From Bog-473 sp963706555 (GTDB taxonomy: Bacteria; Actinomycetota; Acidimicrobiia; Acidimicrobiales; RAAP-2), in assembly GCA_963706555.1 (NCBI GenBank), contig OY970164.1:4526001-4590000 (forward strand): a DNA stretch of 64,000 bases. The letters are read 5' to 3'. This document shows positions 51,054 to 59,115 of this stretch, in pieces. The notes beneath the pieces were generated by a model. The model had not been told where the DNA came from, ran no database searches, and worked only from the letters and a program-made list of their open reading frames with translations. The translations under genes and the position numbers were made by a program. Every line of letters begins with the position of its first letter. Position 1 is the first letter of the stretch.

Positions 51054-53525
51054 ATGGCGCGACCGTTGGAAGGCCTCAGCGTGGTGGACCTCACGACCAC
51101 GCTGGCCGGCAGTTATTGCACCAAGCTCTTTGTCGACGCCGGCGCGGACGTCGTGAAGGCAGAGCCTCCGGGCGGTGACCCGCTGCGGCGCCGGCGGGTC
51201 GTCGGCAGCACGGCGCCGACCGGGGACCACTCGCCCCTCTCCTCGTTCCTGCACGCGGGCAAGGGCAGTGTTGTGGCCGATCTCACCACGGCGGCGGGCC
51301 GGGCCGAGGTCCTCGACCTCGCCGCGTCGGCTGATCTGCTCGTCGAGTCGGCCGACCCCGGAGCGATGGCGGCGCTCGGTCTGGGCCCGGCGGTGCTCCA
51401 CGCGGCGAACCCCGGGTTGACGATCGTCTCCATCACCCCGTTCGGCCAGACCGGCCCCTGGGCACACCGGCCGGCAACCGAGTTCACGCTGCAGGCTGCG
51501 TCGGGCTCCATCGGAGGACGTGGCACCCCCGAACGGCCACCGGTTGCGGCGGGGGGACAACTGGGCGACTGGATCGCGGGAGCGTGGGCCGCCATCGGCG
51601 GCCTCGCCGCCTGGCGCCGGGCCCATGCCACCGGGCGCGGGGACCACGTGGATGTCTCGGTGCTCGAGTGCCTGTCCATCACGCTCAACCCGTTCGAGCC
51701 GCTGCATGCCTCGCTCACGGGCGACCGCGACCATTTCATGCACCATGTCTTCCAGCGCTCCGTCGAGGTGCCCTCGATCGAACCGGCACTCGACGGATGG
51801 GTGGGGTTCGCCATGCTCAGCGCGCAGCAGTGGCAGGACTTCACGGTGATGATCGATCGGCCCGACCTGGCCGACGACCCCGGCCTGGCACAGCAGCTGG
51901 GACGCTGGCCCCGCCGGCACGACGTGGAGGATGCGGTCCACGCCTGGACGCAGCAGCACACCGTGGACGAGATCGTCGAGTTGGCCGGCGCGTTCCGTAT
52001 TCCCGTCGCCCCCGTGGGCACCGGGGCGACCATCCCGTCCATGGCCCACTTCCGCGAGGTGGGCACCTACGTCGACGGGTCGCAGCCCGGCGTGCTCTGG
52101 CCGCGCATCCCGTATCGATTGGGCCGCGCCGATAGTGAGCGGGCAGACGGTGAGCAGGCCGACGGTGAGCATGCCGACGGTGAGCCGGCAGACACCAGAG
52201 CTCCGAGTGGGCCGCCCCGCCCCGCCCCACACCTGGGAGGCGGCTGGACCCTGCGCACGGCATCGACGGCGCCCCCCGCCGCACGCGGCGTGACCATGCT
52301 GCCGCTGGACGACCTGAAGATCGCCGACTTCACCGCGTTGTGGGCCGGACCGCTGGTGACCCACATTCTCGGCACGCTCGGGGCCGACGTGGTCAAAGTC
52401 GAATCGGTACAGCGCCCCGACGCCATCCGCTACACCAGCTCGCGCGGGCCCGACATCGACCAGTGGTGGGAGTACAGCTGGCTCTTCCACGGCGTCAACG
52501 CGGGCAAGAAGTCCGTGACCCTCGACCTCACGCGTCCTGAAGGGCTGGCGCTTGCCGGTCGTTTGATCGAGAAGGCCGACATCGTGATCGAGAACTTCTC
52601 CCCGCGCGTCTTCGAGTCCTTCGGCTTCGACGAAGACCACGTGCGTCGCCGCGCCCCACAGGCCGTGCTCGTGCGGATGCCGGCCTTCGGGCTGCGGGGA
52701 CCGTGGCGGGAGCGGGTGGGCCTGGCCCAGACGATGGAACAACTGTCGGGGATGGCCAACCTGACCGGCTATCCCGACGGGCCGCCGACCAATCCCCGCG
52801 GGCCCTGCGATGCCATCGCGGGGATGCACGCAGCGTTCGCCGCGCTGGTGGCGATCATCGACCGCGATCGCACGGGCCAAGGCCAGCTCGTGGAGTCGGT
52901 CATGGTCAACGCCGCCCTCAATGTGGCGGCGGAGCAGGTGATCGAGTTCTCGACCCACGGCAACGAGCTGCGCCGCAACGGCAATCGCAGCATGCTCGGA
53001 CATCTCCAGGGAGTTTTCTCCTGCGCCGGCGACGAGAAGTGGTTGGCACTGGCCGTCGAGAGCGCCGCGCAATCCGAGGCCCTGGTGGACTGGCTCGGTC
53101 ACCCCGACTGGGCCGAGATGAGCGGCGGAAAATTCCCGACGGACGACGCCGCACTCCACGACGAGCTCGAGCAGCATCTCGCCGCGGTCTTCGCCACGTG
53201 CGACCTCGACGACACGGTGGCCGCGCTGAGCAAGGCGGGCGTGCCGGCGGAGGTGGTCGTCCTGCCGGGCGACATCGAGGAGAATCCGCAGCACCTGGCC
53301 CGGGCGTTCTTCGAGGAGCTGCAGCATCCCGTCGCCGGCGCGCAGCGCTACCCCGGCCTGCCCTTCCACCTGGCCGAAGGGCCCGATCGGTGGTTCCACA
53401 CTCCGCCGCCGCTGATCGGCCAGCACAACGACGTCGTGCTGCGCGACGAGCTCGGTCTCTCCGACGACGAGCGGCGGACGTTGGGCGAGCTGTCGATCAT
53501 CGGGACCCGGCCGCTGGGCCTCTGA
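51054..53525 (+). CDS. Tandem fusion of two CaiB/BaiF CoA-transferase domains
   Basis: 823 residues. Domain 1 (about 1-355) has GLSVVDLTTTLAGSYCTKLF, GADVVKAEPPGGDPLRRR and the GGQLGDWIAG aspartate (Asp172); domain 2 (about 415-823) has DLKIADFTALWAGPLVTHIL, GADVVKVESVQRPDAIRY and an aspartate in GPCDAIAGMHAAF (about 585). They are joined by a linker containing the repeat ADSER-ADGEQ-ADGEH-ADGEP. Single CaiB proteins work as interlocked dimers, so one chain may fold as an intramolecular pair. Substrates unknown; formyl, succinyl or acyl transfers are all possible. Confidence 0.88.
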   Translation: MARPLEGLSVVDLTTTLAGSYCTKLFVDAGADVVKAEPPGGDPLRRRRVVGSTAPTGDHSPLSSFLHAGKGSVVADLTTAAGRAEVLDLAASADLLVESADPGAMAALGLGPAVLHAANPGLTIVSITPFGQTGPWAHRPATEFTLQAASGSIGGRGTPERPPVAAGGQLGDWIAGAWAAIGGLAAWRRAHATGRGDHVDVSVLECLSITLNPFEPLHASLTGDRDHFMHHVFQRSVEVPSIEPALDGWVGFAMLSAQQWQDFTVMIDRPDLADDPGLAQQLGRWPRRHDVEDAVHAWTQQHTVDEIVELAGAFRIPVAPVGTGATIPSMAHFREVGTYVDGSQPGVLWPRIPYRLGRADSERADGEQADGEHADGEPADTRAPSGPPRPAPHLGGGWTLRTASTAPPAARGVTMLPLDDLKIADFTALWAGPLVTHILGTLGADVVKVESVQRPDAIRYTSSRGPDIDQWWEYSWLFHGVNAGKKSVTLDLTRPEGLALAGRLIEKADIVIENFSPRVFESFGFDEDHVRRRAPQAVLVRMPAFGLRGPWRERVGLAQTMEQLSGMANLTGYPDGPPTNPRGPCDAIAGMHAAFAALVAIIDRDRTGQGQLVESVMVNAALNVAAEQVIEFSTHGNELRRNGNRSMLGHLQGVFSCAGDEKWLALAVESAAQSEALVDWLGHPDWAEMSGGKFPTDDAALHDELEQHLAAVFATCDLDDTVAALSKAGVPAEVVVLPGDIEENPQHLARAFFEELQHPVAGAQRYPGLPFHLAEGPDRWFHTPPPLIGQHNDVVLRDELGLSDDERRTLGELSIIGTRPLGL
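52128..52187 (+). repeat. 15-bp tandem repeat in the CoA-transferase linker
   Basis: Four five-codon units (52128, 52143, 52158 and 52173) of the type GCCGACGGTGAGCAG encode the ADGEX linker. The period preserves the frame, and the number of units would set linker length. Confidence 0.9.
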
Positions 53526-53565
53526 ACCTCTGCATTTCTGAGTTTCTGCACCTCTGGGCCTCTGA
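53518..53565 (+). repeat. Degenerate 8-bp tandem repeat after the CoA-transferase gene
   Basis: Six consecutive 8-base units fit the pattern RYYTCTGM: GCCTCTGA, ACCTCTGC, ATTTCTGA, GTTTCTGC, ACCTCTGG, GCCTCTGA. The first unit contains the gene's TGA stop. Purpose unknown; it fills most of the gap before the 53592 gene. Confidence 0.8.
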
Positions 53566-53591
53566 GCCCGGGCTTCACTACAGTGCGGGTC

Positions 53592-54044
53592 ATGAGCGAA
53601 TCACTCGTGGGCCGCCAAGGCGCCCCCTTTCATATGGTCGTCGAGCGGGGCAAGATCCGGGAGTTCGCGCGAGCGACGAAGTCGTCGAACCCGGACTACC
53701 TGGAGGGCGACCACCCGCTCTCGCCGGTGACCTTCCTGGTCGTGTCGGGCTTCTGGCAGGACGAGTCGAATTCTCCCTGGGGCGACGACGGAGAACGCAA
53801 CTACGAACGGATCCTCCACGGGGAACAGGAGTTCGTCTTCTTCGGCGAACCGCCACGGGCGGGAACAGCCCTGACCGGTGTCAGCCGTATCGACCGGGTC
53901 TACGAGAAGGCGGGGCGCCGGGGTGGGGCGATGAATTTCACCGAGACGGTCACCGAGTTCCGCGATGAGGCCGGGCATCTGGTCGCCGAGTCGCGGACCA
54001 CGGTGATCGAGACCGGCCAGGTCCCGACCGGGGAGGCGTCATGA
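53592..54044 (+). CDS. MaoC N-terminal-type (FAS1-like) hotdog protein
   Basis: 150 residues: REFARATKSSNPDYLEGDHP, SPVTFLVVSGFW, then RILHGEQEFVFFGEPPRAGT and MNFTETVTEFRDEAGHLVAE. This is the non-catalytic or substrate-binding partner in two-subunit hydratases. ATG 53592 has no clear ribosome binding site, while TACAGT lies eight bases upstream, so a leaderless mRNA is possible. Coupled by ATGA to the catalytic subunit at 54041. Confidence 0.85.
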   Translation: MSESLVGRQGAPFHMVVERGKIREFARATKSSNPDYLEGDHPLSPVTFLVVSGFWQDESNSPWGDDGERNYERILHGEQEFVFFGEPPRAGTALTGVSRIDRVYEKAGRRGGAMNFTETVTEFRDEAGHLVAESRTTVIETGQVPTGEAS

Positions 54045-54460
54045 GTGTGGCGACGTGGGACGACGTGGACGTCGGCACGACGCACACCGCCCTTGTCGAC
54101 AAGCCGCTGACCATCACCGACTTCGTGCGCTACCAGGGAGCGTCGGGCGACATGAACCCGATTCACCACGACACCGTCTTCGCACAGGGTGCCGGGTTCC
54201 CGACACCGTTCGCGGTGGGGATGCTCCAAGCGGGAGTGATGGCGACCTACGTCACGGACTGGCTGGGTGCGGCCTCAGTGCGGCGCTTCAAGGTGCAATT
54301 CCGCGAGCAGGCCTGGCCCGGCGACGTCATCACCTACGAAGGAACGGTCACCGCCAAGCGGGAGGTCGACGGGGAGCGGCTGCTCGACCTCGAGCTCTCC
54401 GCCACCCGCCAAACCGGAGGAACGCACCTGAAGGGTTGGGCCACCGTCAGCCTTGGCTAA
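54041..54460 (+). CDS. MaoC-type (R)-enoyl-CoA hydratase subunit
   Basis: 139 residues with the hydratase-2 motif YQGASGDMNPIHHDTVFAQG, giving the catalytic Asp/His pair, and the VQFREQAWPGDVITYEG strand pair. With the 53592 protein it should form a heteromeric hydratase like ChsH1/ChsH2 of steroid side-chain degradation. Start overlaps the stop of 53592 (ATGA). Confidence 0.92.
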   Translation: MSVATWDDVDVGTTHTALVDKPLTITDFVRYQGASGDMNPIHHDTVFAQGAGFPTPFAVGMLQAGVMATYVTDWLGAASVRRFKVQFREQAWPGDVITYEGTVTAKREVDGERLLDLELSATRQTGGTHLKGWATVSLG

Positions 54461-54495
54461 AGGTTCGGCTGCCAATCCTGACTGACGGGCTCGCT

Positions 54496-55263
54496 TCAGA
54501 TGAGCGTGAGGCCGCCGTCGACGGCGAGGACCTGACCCGTGATGTAGCTCGCCTCGTCCGAGAGCAAGAAGACGGCGGCGGCGGCCACTTCCCACGCCGT
54601 CCCCATGCGCCCCAATGGCACCGGCGTCCTCGTGCGCGAAGGGCGTCCCGCCGAGGCTGCACGCCCGAGGGGCGTGTCGATGAGTCCCGGAGCCAGGACG
54701 TTGGCCCGGATACCCCGGCGTGCTCCTTCGACGGCCACATGCCGGCTCAGCCCGATGAGCCCCGCCTTACTGGCGTCGTAGGCCGGGATCCGGCTGCCGG
54801 GCCGCAGCCCGGCGGCCGAGCCGATGAAGAGGATGGATCCGCCATCGGGCAGGATCACCAGCGCCCGCCGCACGAGCAGGAAATGTGCCCGAAGGTTGAG
54901 GTCGAAGGTGCGGTCCCATTCCTCGGGTGTGGTACCCGCAACGCCCATGCCGTAGCCGACCCCGACGTTGAGGACGATGCCGTCGGGTGCCAGCCCCTTT
55001 TCCTCGGGCACTGCGGTCCGACAGCCCTCTTCGGTTGTCACGTCGCAGATCAGCACCGCGGCGTTCCCGCCTTCCTCGACGATCTGACGCCACGTCGCCT
55101 GCGCCGCCTCTTCATCGCGGTCGACACAGATCACCGACGCCCCCTCACGGGCGGCGCGCACGGCGATGGCGCGCCCGTTCCCGATCGGCGCGTCAGGATC
55201 ACGGGATGGTTGCGTCCCGGCCCCGATCACCGTGATCGAACGCCCTTCGAGAAGGCCGCTCAC
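54496..55263 (-). CDS. Short-chain dehydrogenase with an extended glycine loop
   Basis: 255 residues from GTG 55263 (GGGAGG upstream). The catalytic set is Ser149, Tyr162, Lys166 (AYDASKAG), and the C-terminus ends TGQVLAVDGG. The cofactor loop is unusually long: GAGTQPSRDPDAPIGNGRA instead of GxxxGxG. A subgroup of actinobacterial SDRs shares this insertion, and cofactor preference may differ. Convergent with the hydratase pair. Confidence 0.87.
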   Translation of the reverse strand: MSGLLEGRSITVIGAGTQPSRDPDAPIGNGRAIAVRAAREGASVICVDRDEEAAQATWRQIVEEGGNAAVLICDVTTEEGCRTAVPEEKGLAPDGIVLNVGVGYGMGVAGTTPEEWDRTFDLNLRAHFLLVRRALVILPDGGSILFIGSAAGLRPGSRIPAYDASKAGLIGLSRHVAVEGARRGIRANVLAPGLIDTPLGRAASAGRPSRTRTPVPLGRMGTAWEVAAAAVFLLSDEASYITGQVLAVDGGLTLI

Positions 55264-55313
55264 CTTGGTGGACCTCCCGCTGCAGCCATAGTCACCGCAT
55301 CGTAGGCGTGGGG

Positions 55314-55922
55314 TCAGCGACGAGGGCGAAAACCGATCTGCTGCCCCGGCACCTCGTGCCCGGGCATCTGGTGGATCGCACCCTTGGGACGGTAGATCTC
55401 ATCGATCAGCCCGAACTCGGAGGCCTGCTCGGCGCTCATGAAGACACCGCGTCCGAAGGCCTCGGCCACCTCGATGGGCGACCGTCGGACTGCTTCTGCC
55501 ACGCGGTCGGTAAAACGCCGCCGCTCGTCTGCCCGTAGCTGCGCCCACTGCTCCACGTCGCGGGCTCTCGTCTCGAACTGCGTCGTGGGCTCGCGCCACG
55601 AGAAGCGGGTGCTGGGCATGGAGGCCCGGTGGTGACACACCGACAGGACGCCCACCGCCGGCCCCCCGACCTGTCCCATACCCAGCGCACGCACGGGAAC
55701 GCCCAACAGCTCAATGACGTCCATGAGGGTGAGCGCGAGGGCCAAGCTCCCGTCGGCACAATCGATGCGGAGGGTGACCGCGTCGTCCCCCTCGGCGTCC
55801 AGTGTCATCAGCTCGGCCGAGACGCGGGAAGCCGTCATGTCGTCCAGGGGGCCGCTCAGCAGGACCACCCGCTGCTCGAAGAGCCGTCGGGCCAGGGTCT
55901 GCGACAAGTCGTTGTCACTCAC
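55314..55922 (-). CDS. ClpP-like protein lacking the catalytic triad
   Basis: 202 residues from GTG 55922, overlapping the end of the XRE gene by eight bases. The ClpP fold is clear (RLFEQRVVLLSGPLDDMTAS, DAVTLRIDCADGSL, AFGRGVFMSAEQASEFGLID), but all three catalytic residues are changed. The serine turn reads GQVGGPAVG, the histidine position is Arg110 (FSWREP where ClpP has MIHQ), and the aspartate position is Gly159 (GRGVF for DRDHY). It is probably a structural or regulatory partner of the ClpP encoded divergently at 56234, as ClpR is in other lineages. Confidence 0.85.
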   Translation of the reverse strand: MSDNDLSQTLARRLFEQRVVLLSGPLDDMTASRVSAELMTLDAEGDDAVTLRIDCADGSLALALTLMDVIELLGVPVRALGMGQVGGPAVGVLSVCHHRASMPSTRFSWREPTTQFETRARDVEQWAQLRADERRRFTDRVAEAVRRSPIEVAEAFGRGVFMSAEQASEFGLIDEIYRPKGAIHQMPGHEVPGQQIGFRPRR

Positions 55923-56172
55923 GTTCGATCCTCCATTCCAGTTTCCCTCCCAGCGCCGCGGTATAGCGCTCGATCGTGGAGAGCCGGACGTCGAGATCAC
56001 CGGCCTCGAAGCGGGCCACCGCCGACTGCGAGGTGCCCATGCGCGACGCCACCTCGGCCTGCGAGACGCCCAGGCTGCGCCGCAGGGCGGTGAGCTGGCC
56101 ACTCAGGGCATGACGGCGTTCCGCCATCTGGCGGAAACCCGGGAAGACCGGGAGATGTCGGCGCTCGTCCAC
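55915..56172 (-). CDS. XRE-family transcriptional regulator
   Basis: 85 residues with a Cro/CI helix-turn-helix at about 25-80 (LTALRRSLGVSQAEVASRMG, TSQSAVARFEAGDLDVRLST). GTG 56172; ATG 56127 is a shorter alternative. It lies between the divergent ClpP genes and next to a long palindrome, so it very likely controls both. Confidence 0.88.
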   Translation of the reverse strand: MDERRHLPVFPGFRQMAERRHALSGQLTALRRSLGVSQAEVASRMGTSQSAVARFEAGDLDVRLSTIERYTAALGGKLEWRIERE

Positions 56173-56178
56173 CGTGTC

Positions 56179-56204
56179 AGATTATCTCACATATGAGATA
56201 ATCT
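56179..56204. promoter_or_regulatory. Long inverted repeat between the XRE and clpP genes
   Basis: Two 11-base arms, AGATTATCTCA and TGAGATAATCT, are perfect inverted repeats around CATA. The site ends seven bases from the GTG of the XRE gene and 29 bases from the start of clpP. It is the obvious operator for the XRE protein. Confidence 0.85.
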
Positions 56205-56233
56205 GAGCCATGCCCAACCGAGGAGGAGACGAA

Positions 56234-56875
56234 ATGCCCATGCCCAGCCCGTCGCAGATTCTGGTGCCCACCGTGATCGAGGAGGGCGGCCGAGGCGACC
56301 GGGCCTTCGACATCTACTCCCAGCTCCTGCGCGAGCGGATCGTCTTTCTGGGCCAGGAGGTGGACGATCAGGTGGCCAACCTGATCATTTCCCAGATCCT
56401 CTTCCTGGAAGCCCGCGACCCCGAAAAGGACATCTACCTCTACATCAACTCGCCGGGCGGCCAGGCCTATGCCGGCATGGCCATTTACGACGTCATGCAG
56501 CACGTGGCGCCCGACGTGTCGACCATCTGCGTCGGGATGGGCATGTCGGCCGCAGCCATGATCCTGTGCGGTGGCGCCGCCGGGAAGCGCTTCTCCCTCC
56601 CCAACTCCCGCATCATGATCCACCAGGGCTCGGCCGGCACGCGTGGCGCGCCCTCCGACATGGAGATCCAGTTGCGCGAAGTGCTCGCCCTCACCCACCG
56701 GATGTCCGAGATCATCGCCCACCACAGCGGTCGCCCGGTCGAACAGGTGGCACTGGACATCGATCGCGATCACTACCTGACCGCAGAAGAGGCTCGCGCC
56801 TACGGGCTCATCGACGACATCATCCAGCCACGCCGCGGCGTGGCTGCACCCAAGCTCGAGGCCGCCGTCGCCTGA
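56234..56875 (+). CDS. clpP: ATP-dependent Clp protease proteolytic subunit
   Basis: 213 residues when begun at ATG 56234, chosen because GAGGAGG precedes it; an in-frame ATG at 56210 is less well placed. The serine-protease triad is complete: Ser105 (GMGMSAAAM), His130 (MIHQGSAG) and Asp179 (DRDHYLTAEEA). ClpP degrades proteins fed by Clp ATPases; no ATPase gene is nearby. It is divergent from an XRE gene and a triad-less ClpP-like gene, which suggests an accessory ClpP of mixed composition rather than the housekeeping pair. Confidence 0.95.
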   Translation: MPMPSPSQILVPTVIEEGGRGDRAFDIYSQLLRERIVFLGQEVDDQVANLIISQILFLEARDPEKDIYLYINSPGGQAYAGMAIYDVMQHVAPDVSTICVGMGMSAAAMILCGGAAGKRFSLPNSRIMIHQGSAGTRGAPSDMEIQLREVLALTHRMSEIIAHHSGRPVEQVALDIDRDHYLTAEEARAYGLIDDIIQPRRGVAAPKLEAAVA

Positions 56876-56985
56876 CACTTCGCACCCTCCTCATGGCGAC
56901 GCGGTGCCGTCGCCTGCCTGGTGGAGGGCGCATAGGGTGGATGCCACGAGCGTCAGGAACGTCTTGACGACAGGGAGGTTGTCGC

Positions 56986-58278
56986 ATGCGTACCGAAGAT
57001 CTGATTCTGGTCAGTGTCGACGATCATGTGATTGAGCCCCGGGGCATGTTCGACGGGCGGCTGCCCGCCAAGTACCAGGACAAGGCGCCCAAATTGGTGC
57101 GCCGCCCGGACGGGACCGACTACTGGCAGTACGACGGCAACGAGATCCCCAACGTCGGGCTCAACGCCGTCGTCGGACGCCCGCCCGAGGAGTACGGCAT
57201 CGAGCCGACGTCGCTCGACGACATGCGCGTCGGCTGCTACGACGTCCACGAGCGGGTGCGGGACATGTCGGTCAACGGCGTCCTCGGTTCCATGTGCTTC
57301 CCCTCCTTCCCGCAGTTCTGCGGCCAGCTGTTCGCCCGCCGGGAGGACAAGGACGAGGCGCTGGCCATGGTGCGGGCCTACAACGACTGGCACATCGACG
57401 GCTGGTGTGGGGCCGAACCGGGGCGGTTCATCCCCCTGTCCATTCCGGCCATCTGGGATCCCCAGCTCGCCGCGGCCGAAGTGCGACGGGTCGCCAAGAA
57501 GGGGTGCCACGCCGTCACCTTCTCGGAGAATCCCGAGAAGCTCGGATGGCCGTCGCTGCACAACAGCCACTGGGACCCGCTGTGGGAGGCCTGTGCCGAC
57601 GAGGGCACCATCGTGTGCATGCACCTCGGATCGTCGTCGCAGCTGTTGGTCACCTCCGCCGAGGCCCCGATCGACGTCATGATCAGCCTGCAACCGATCA
57701 ACATGGTGCAGGCCGCCGCCGACCTGTTGTGGTCGCCCATCCTGCGCAAGTACAAGGACCTCCGCTTCGCGCTCTCCGAGGGCGGCATCGGATGGATCCC
57801 GTACGCGCTCGAGCGCATCGACTACGTCTACCAGCACCACCACAAGTGGACCGGACAGGACTTCGGGGACATGCTGCCCAGCCAGGTGTTCAAGGAGCGC
57901 GTCATCACGTGTTTCATCGACGACGCCTTCGGGATCGACAACCGGCGCTACATGAACATCGACAACATCACCTGGGAATGCGACTACCCGCACTCGGACT
58001 CGACCTGGCCGACCTCACCCGAAGATGCGATGAAGTACCTGGCGGACGTCTCCGACGAGGAGATCGACAAGATCACCCATCTCAACGCCATGAAGCACTT
58101 CCGGTTCGACCCCTTCAGTGTGCGCCCCCGGGAGAGCTGCACCGTGGGCGCGCTGCGGGCCGAAGCTGCCGACGTGGACATCTCGCTGGTCTCGCGGGCC
58201 CGGGGCCAGACGGCGGTCGGGGCGGACGGCATCGTCGACATGTCGATTATTTCCCAGGCACTCAGCGCCGACGACTGA
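56986..58278 (+). CDS. Amidohydrolase-2 family metal-dependent hydrolase/decarboxylase
   Basis: 430 residues from ATG 56986 (GGGAGG upstream), paralogous to the gene at 25478: SVDDHVIEPRGMFDGRLP, MSVNGVLGSMCFPSFPQFCG, IVCMHLGSSSQL and ECDYPHSDSTWPTS. A C-terminal extension of about 60 residues is extra. Probably a hydrolase or decarboxylase acting in the same CoA-linked catabolism; substrate unknown. Followed closely by an enoyl-CoA hydratase gene. Confidence 0.88.
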   Translation: MRTEDLILVSVDDHVIEPRGMFDGRLPAKYQDKAPKLVRRPDGTDYWQYDGNEIPNVGLNAVVGRPPEEYGIEPTSLDDMRVGCYDVHERVRDMSVNGVLGSMCFPSFPQFCGQLFARREDKDEALAMVRAYNDWHIDGWCGAEPGRFIPLSIPAIWDPQLAAAEVRRVAKKGCHAVTFSENPEKLGWPSLHNSHWDPLWEACADEGTIVCMHLGSSSQLLVTSAEAPIDVMISLQPINMVQAAADLLWSPILRKYKDLRFALSEGGIGWIPYALERIDYVYQHHHKWTGQDFGDMLPSQVFKERVITCFIDDAFGIDNRRYMNIDNITWECDYPHSDSTWPTSPEDAMKYLADVSDEEIDKITHLNAMKHFRFDPFSVRPRESCTVGALRAEAADVDISLVSRARGQTAVGADGIVDMSIISQALSADD

Positions 58279-58302
58279 GCCGAGAACTGAGCGGGCGGGG
58301 GG

Positions 58303-59112
58303 ATGTCCATCGACTACGTCGCCGGCGACGACCACGTGGTGACGATCACGATCAATCGCCCGCAGGCGCGCAACTCGATGGACGCGGAGCACTTCTTCCG
58401 CTTGCGTGGCGCCTGGGAGCGCTTCGGCGCGGACGACGACGCCTACGTCGCCATTGTCACCGGCGTGGGCCAGGACTTCTGCGTGGGTGCGGACCTCAAG
58501 ACGTACATCCCACAGCTCACGGCGCTCCAGAAGAAGATGGCCGAGGGTGGCGAGGCGGAGATCGACGGCTACCGCCTCGACGACGGCATCAAAGCCGTGC
58601 TGCGCGGCGTCGAGCTCTACAAGCCGATCATCGCCGCCGTCAACGGGAACTGCGTCGCAGGCGGCATGGAGCTGCTCGGTGGGTGTGATCTGCGCGTGGC
58701 CAGTGACGCCGCCCGGTTCGGCGTCATGGAACCAAAACGCGGCCTCTTCGCCGGCGGCGGCACGACCGTCCGCTTACCCCGACAGGTTCCGTACGCAGCG
58801 GCGATGGAGCTCCTCCTGTGCGCCGACCGGGTCTCGGCACAACGCGCCTACGAAATGGGACTCCTCAACGAGGTCTGCCGTCCTGCCGACCTGATGGATC
58901 GGGCCTACGACTATGCCCGTCGTATCACCGCGAACGGGCCCTTTGCCGTTCGCAAGACGAAGGAGTCGGTGTTGCGCGGGCTTGCGACCGACATGGAAGA
59001 GGCCTACGACATCGAGTCGGCGATTTCGGACCAGGTCTTCGCGAGCGAGGACGCAAAGGAAGGGCCCAGGGCCTTCGCCGAGAAGCGCACGCCCAATTGG
59101 CAGAACCGCTGA
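58303..59112 (+). CDS. Enoyl-CoA hydratase
   Basis: 269 residues of the crotonase fold. Oxyanion hole FCVGADLKTY and VNGNCVAGGMELLGGCDLRV; both hydratase glutamate positions appear kept (FGVMEPKRG and AAAMELLLCADR), so hydration of an enoyl-CoA is likely. ATG 58303 directly follows GGGGGG. Probably in one transcript with the amidohydrolase. Confidence 0.92.
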   Translation: MSIDYVAGDDHVVTITINRPQARNSMDAEHFFRLRGAWERFGADDDAYVAIVTGVGQDFCVGADLKTYIPQLTALQKKMAEGGEAEIDGYRLDDGIKAVLRGVELYKPIIAAVNGNCVAGGMELLGGCDLRVASDAARFGVMEPKRGLFAGGGTTVRLPRQVPYAAAMELLLCADRVSAQRAYEMGLLNEVCRPADLMDRAYDYARRITANGPFAVRKTKESVLRGLATDMEEAYDIESAISDQVFASEDAKEGPRAFAEKRTPNWQNR

Positions 59113-59115
59113 GAC

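Noticed and set aside
50988..53426. A minus-strand open frame of more than 800 codons opposite the double CoA-transferase
   Set aside because: Its translation is rich in His, Arg, Asp and Gly without any domain pattern and exactly mirrors a well-supported gene; high-GC DNA gives such antisense frames.
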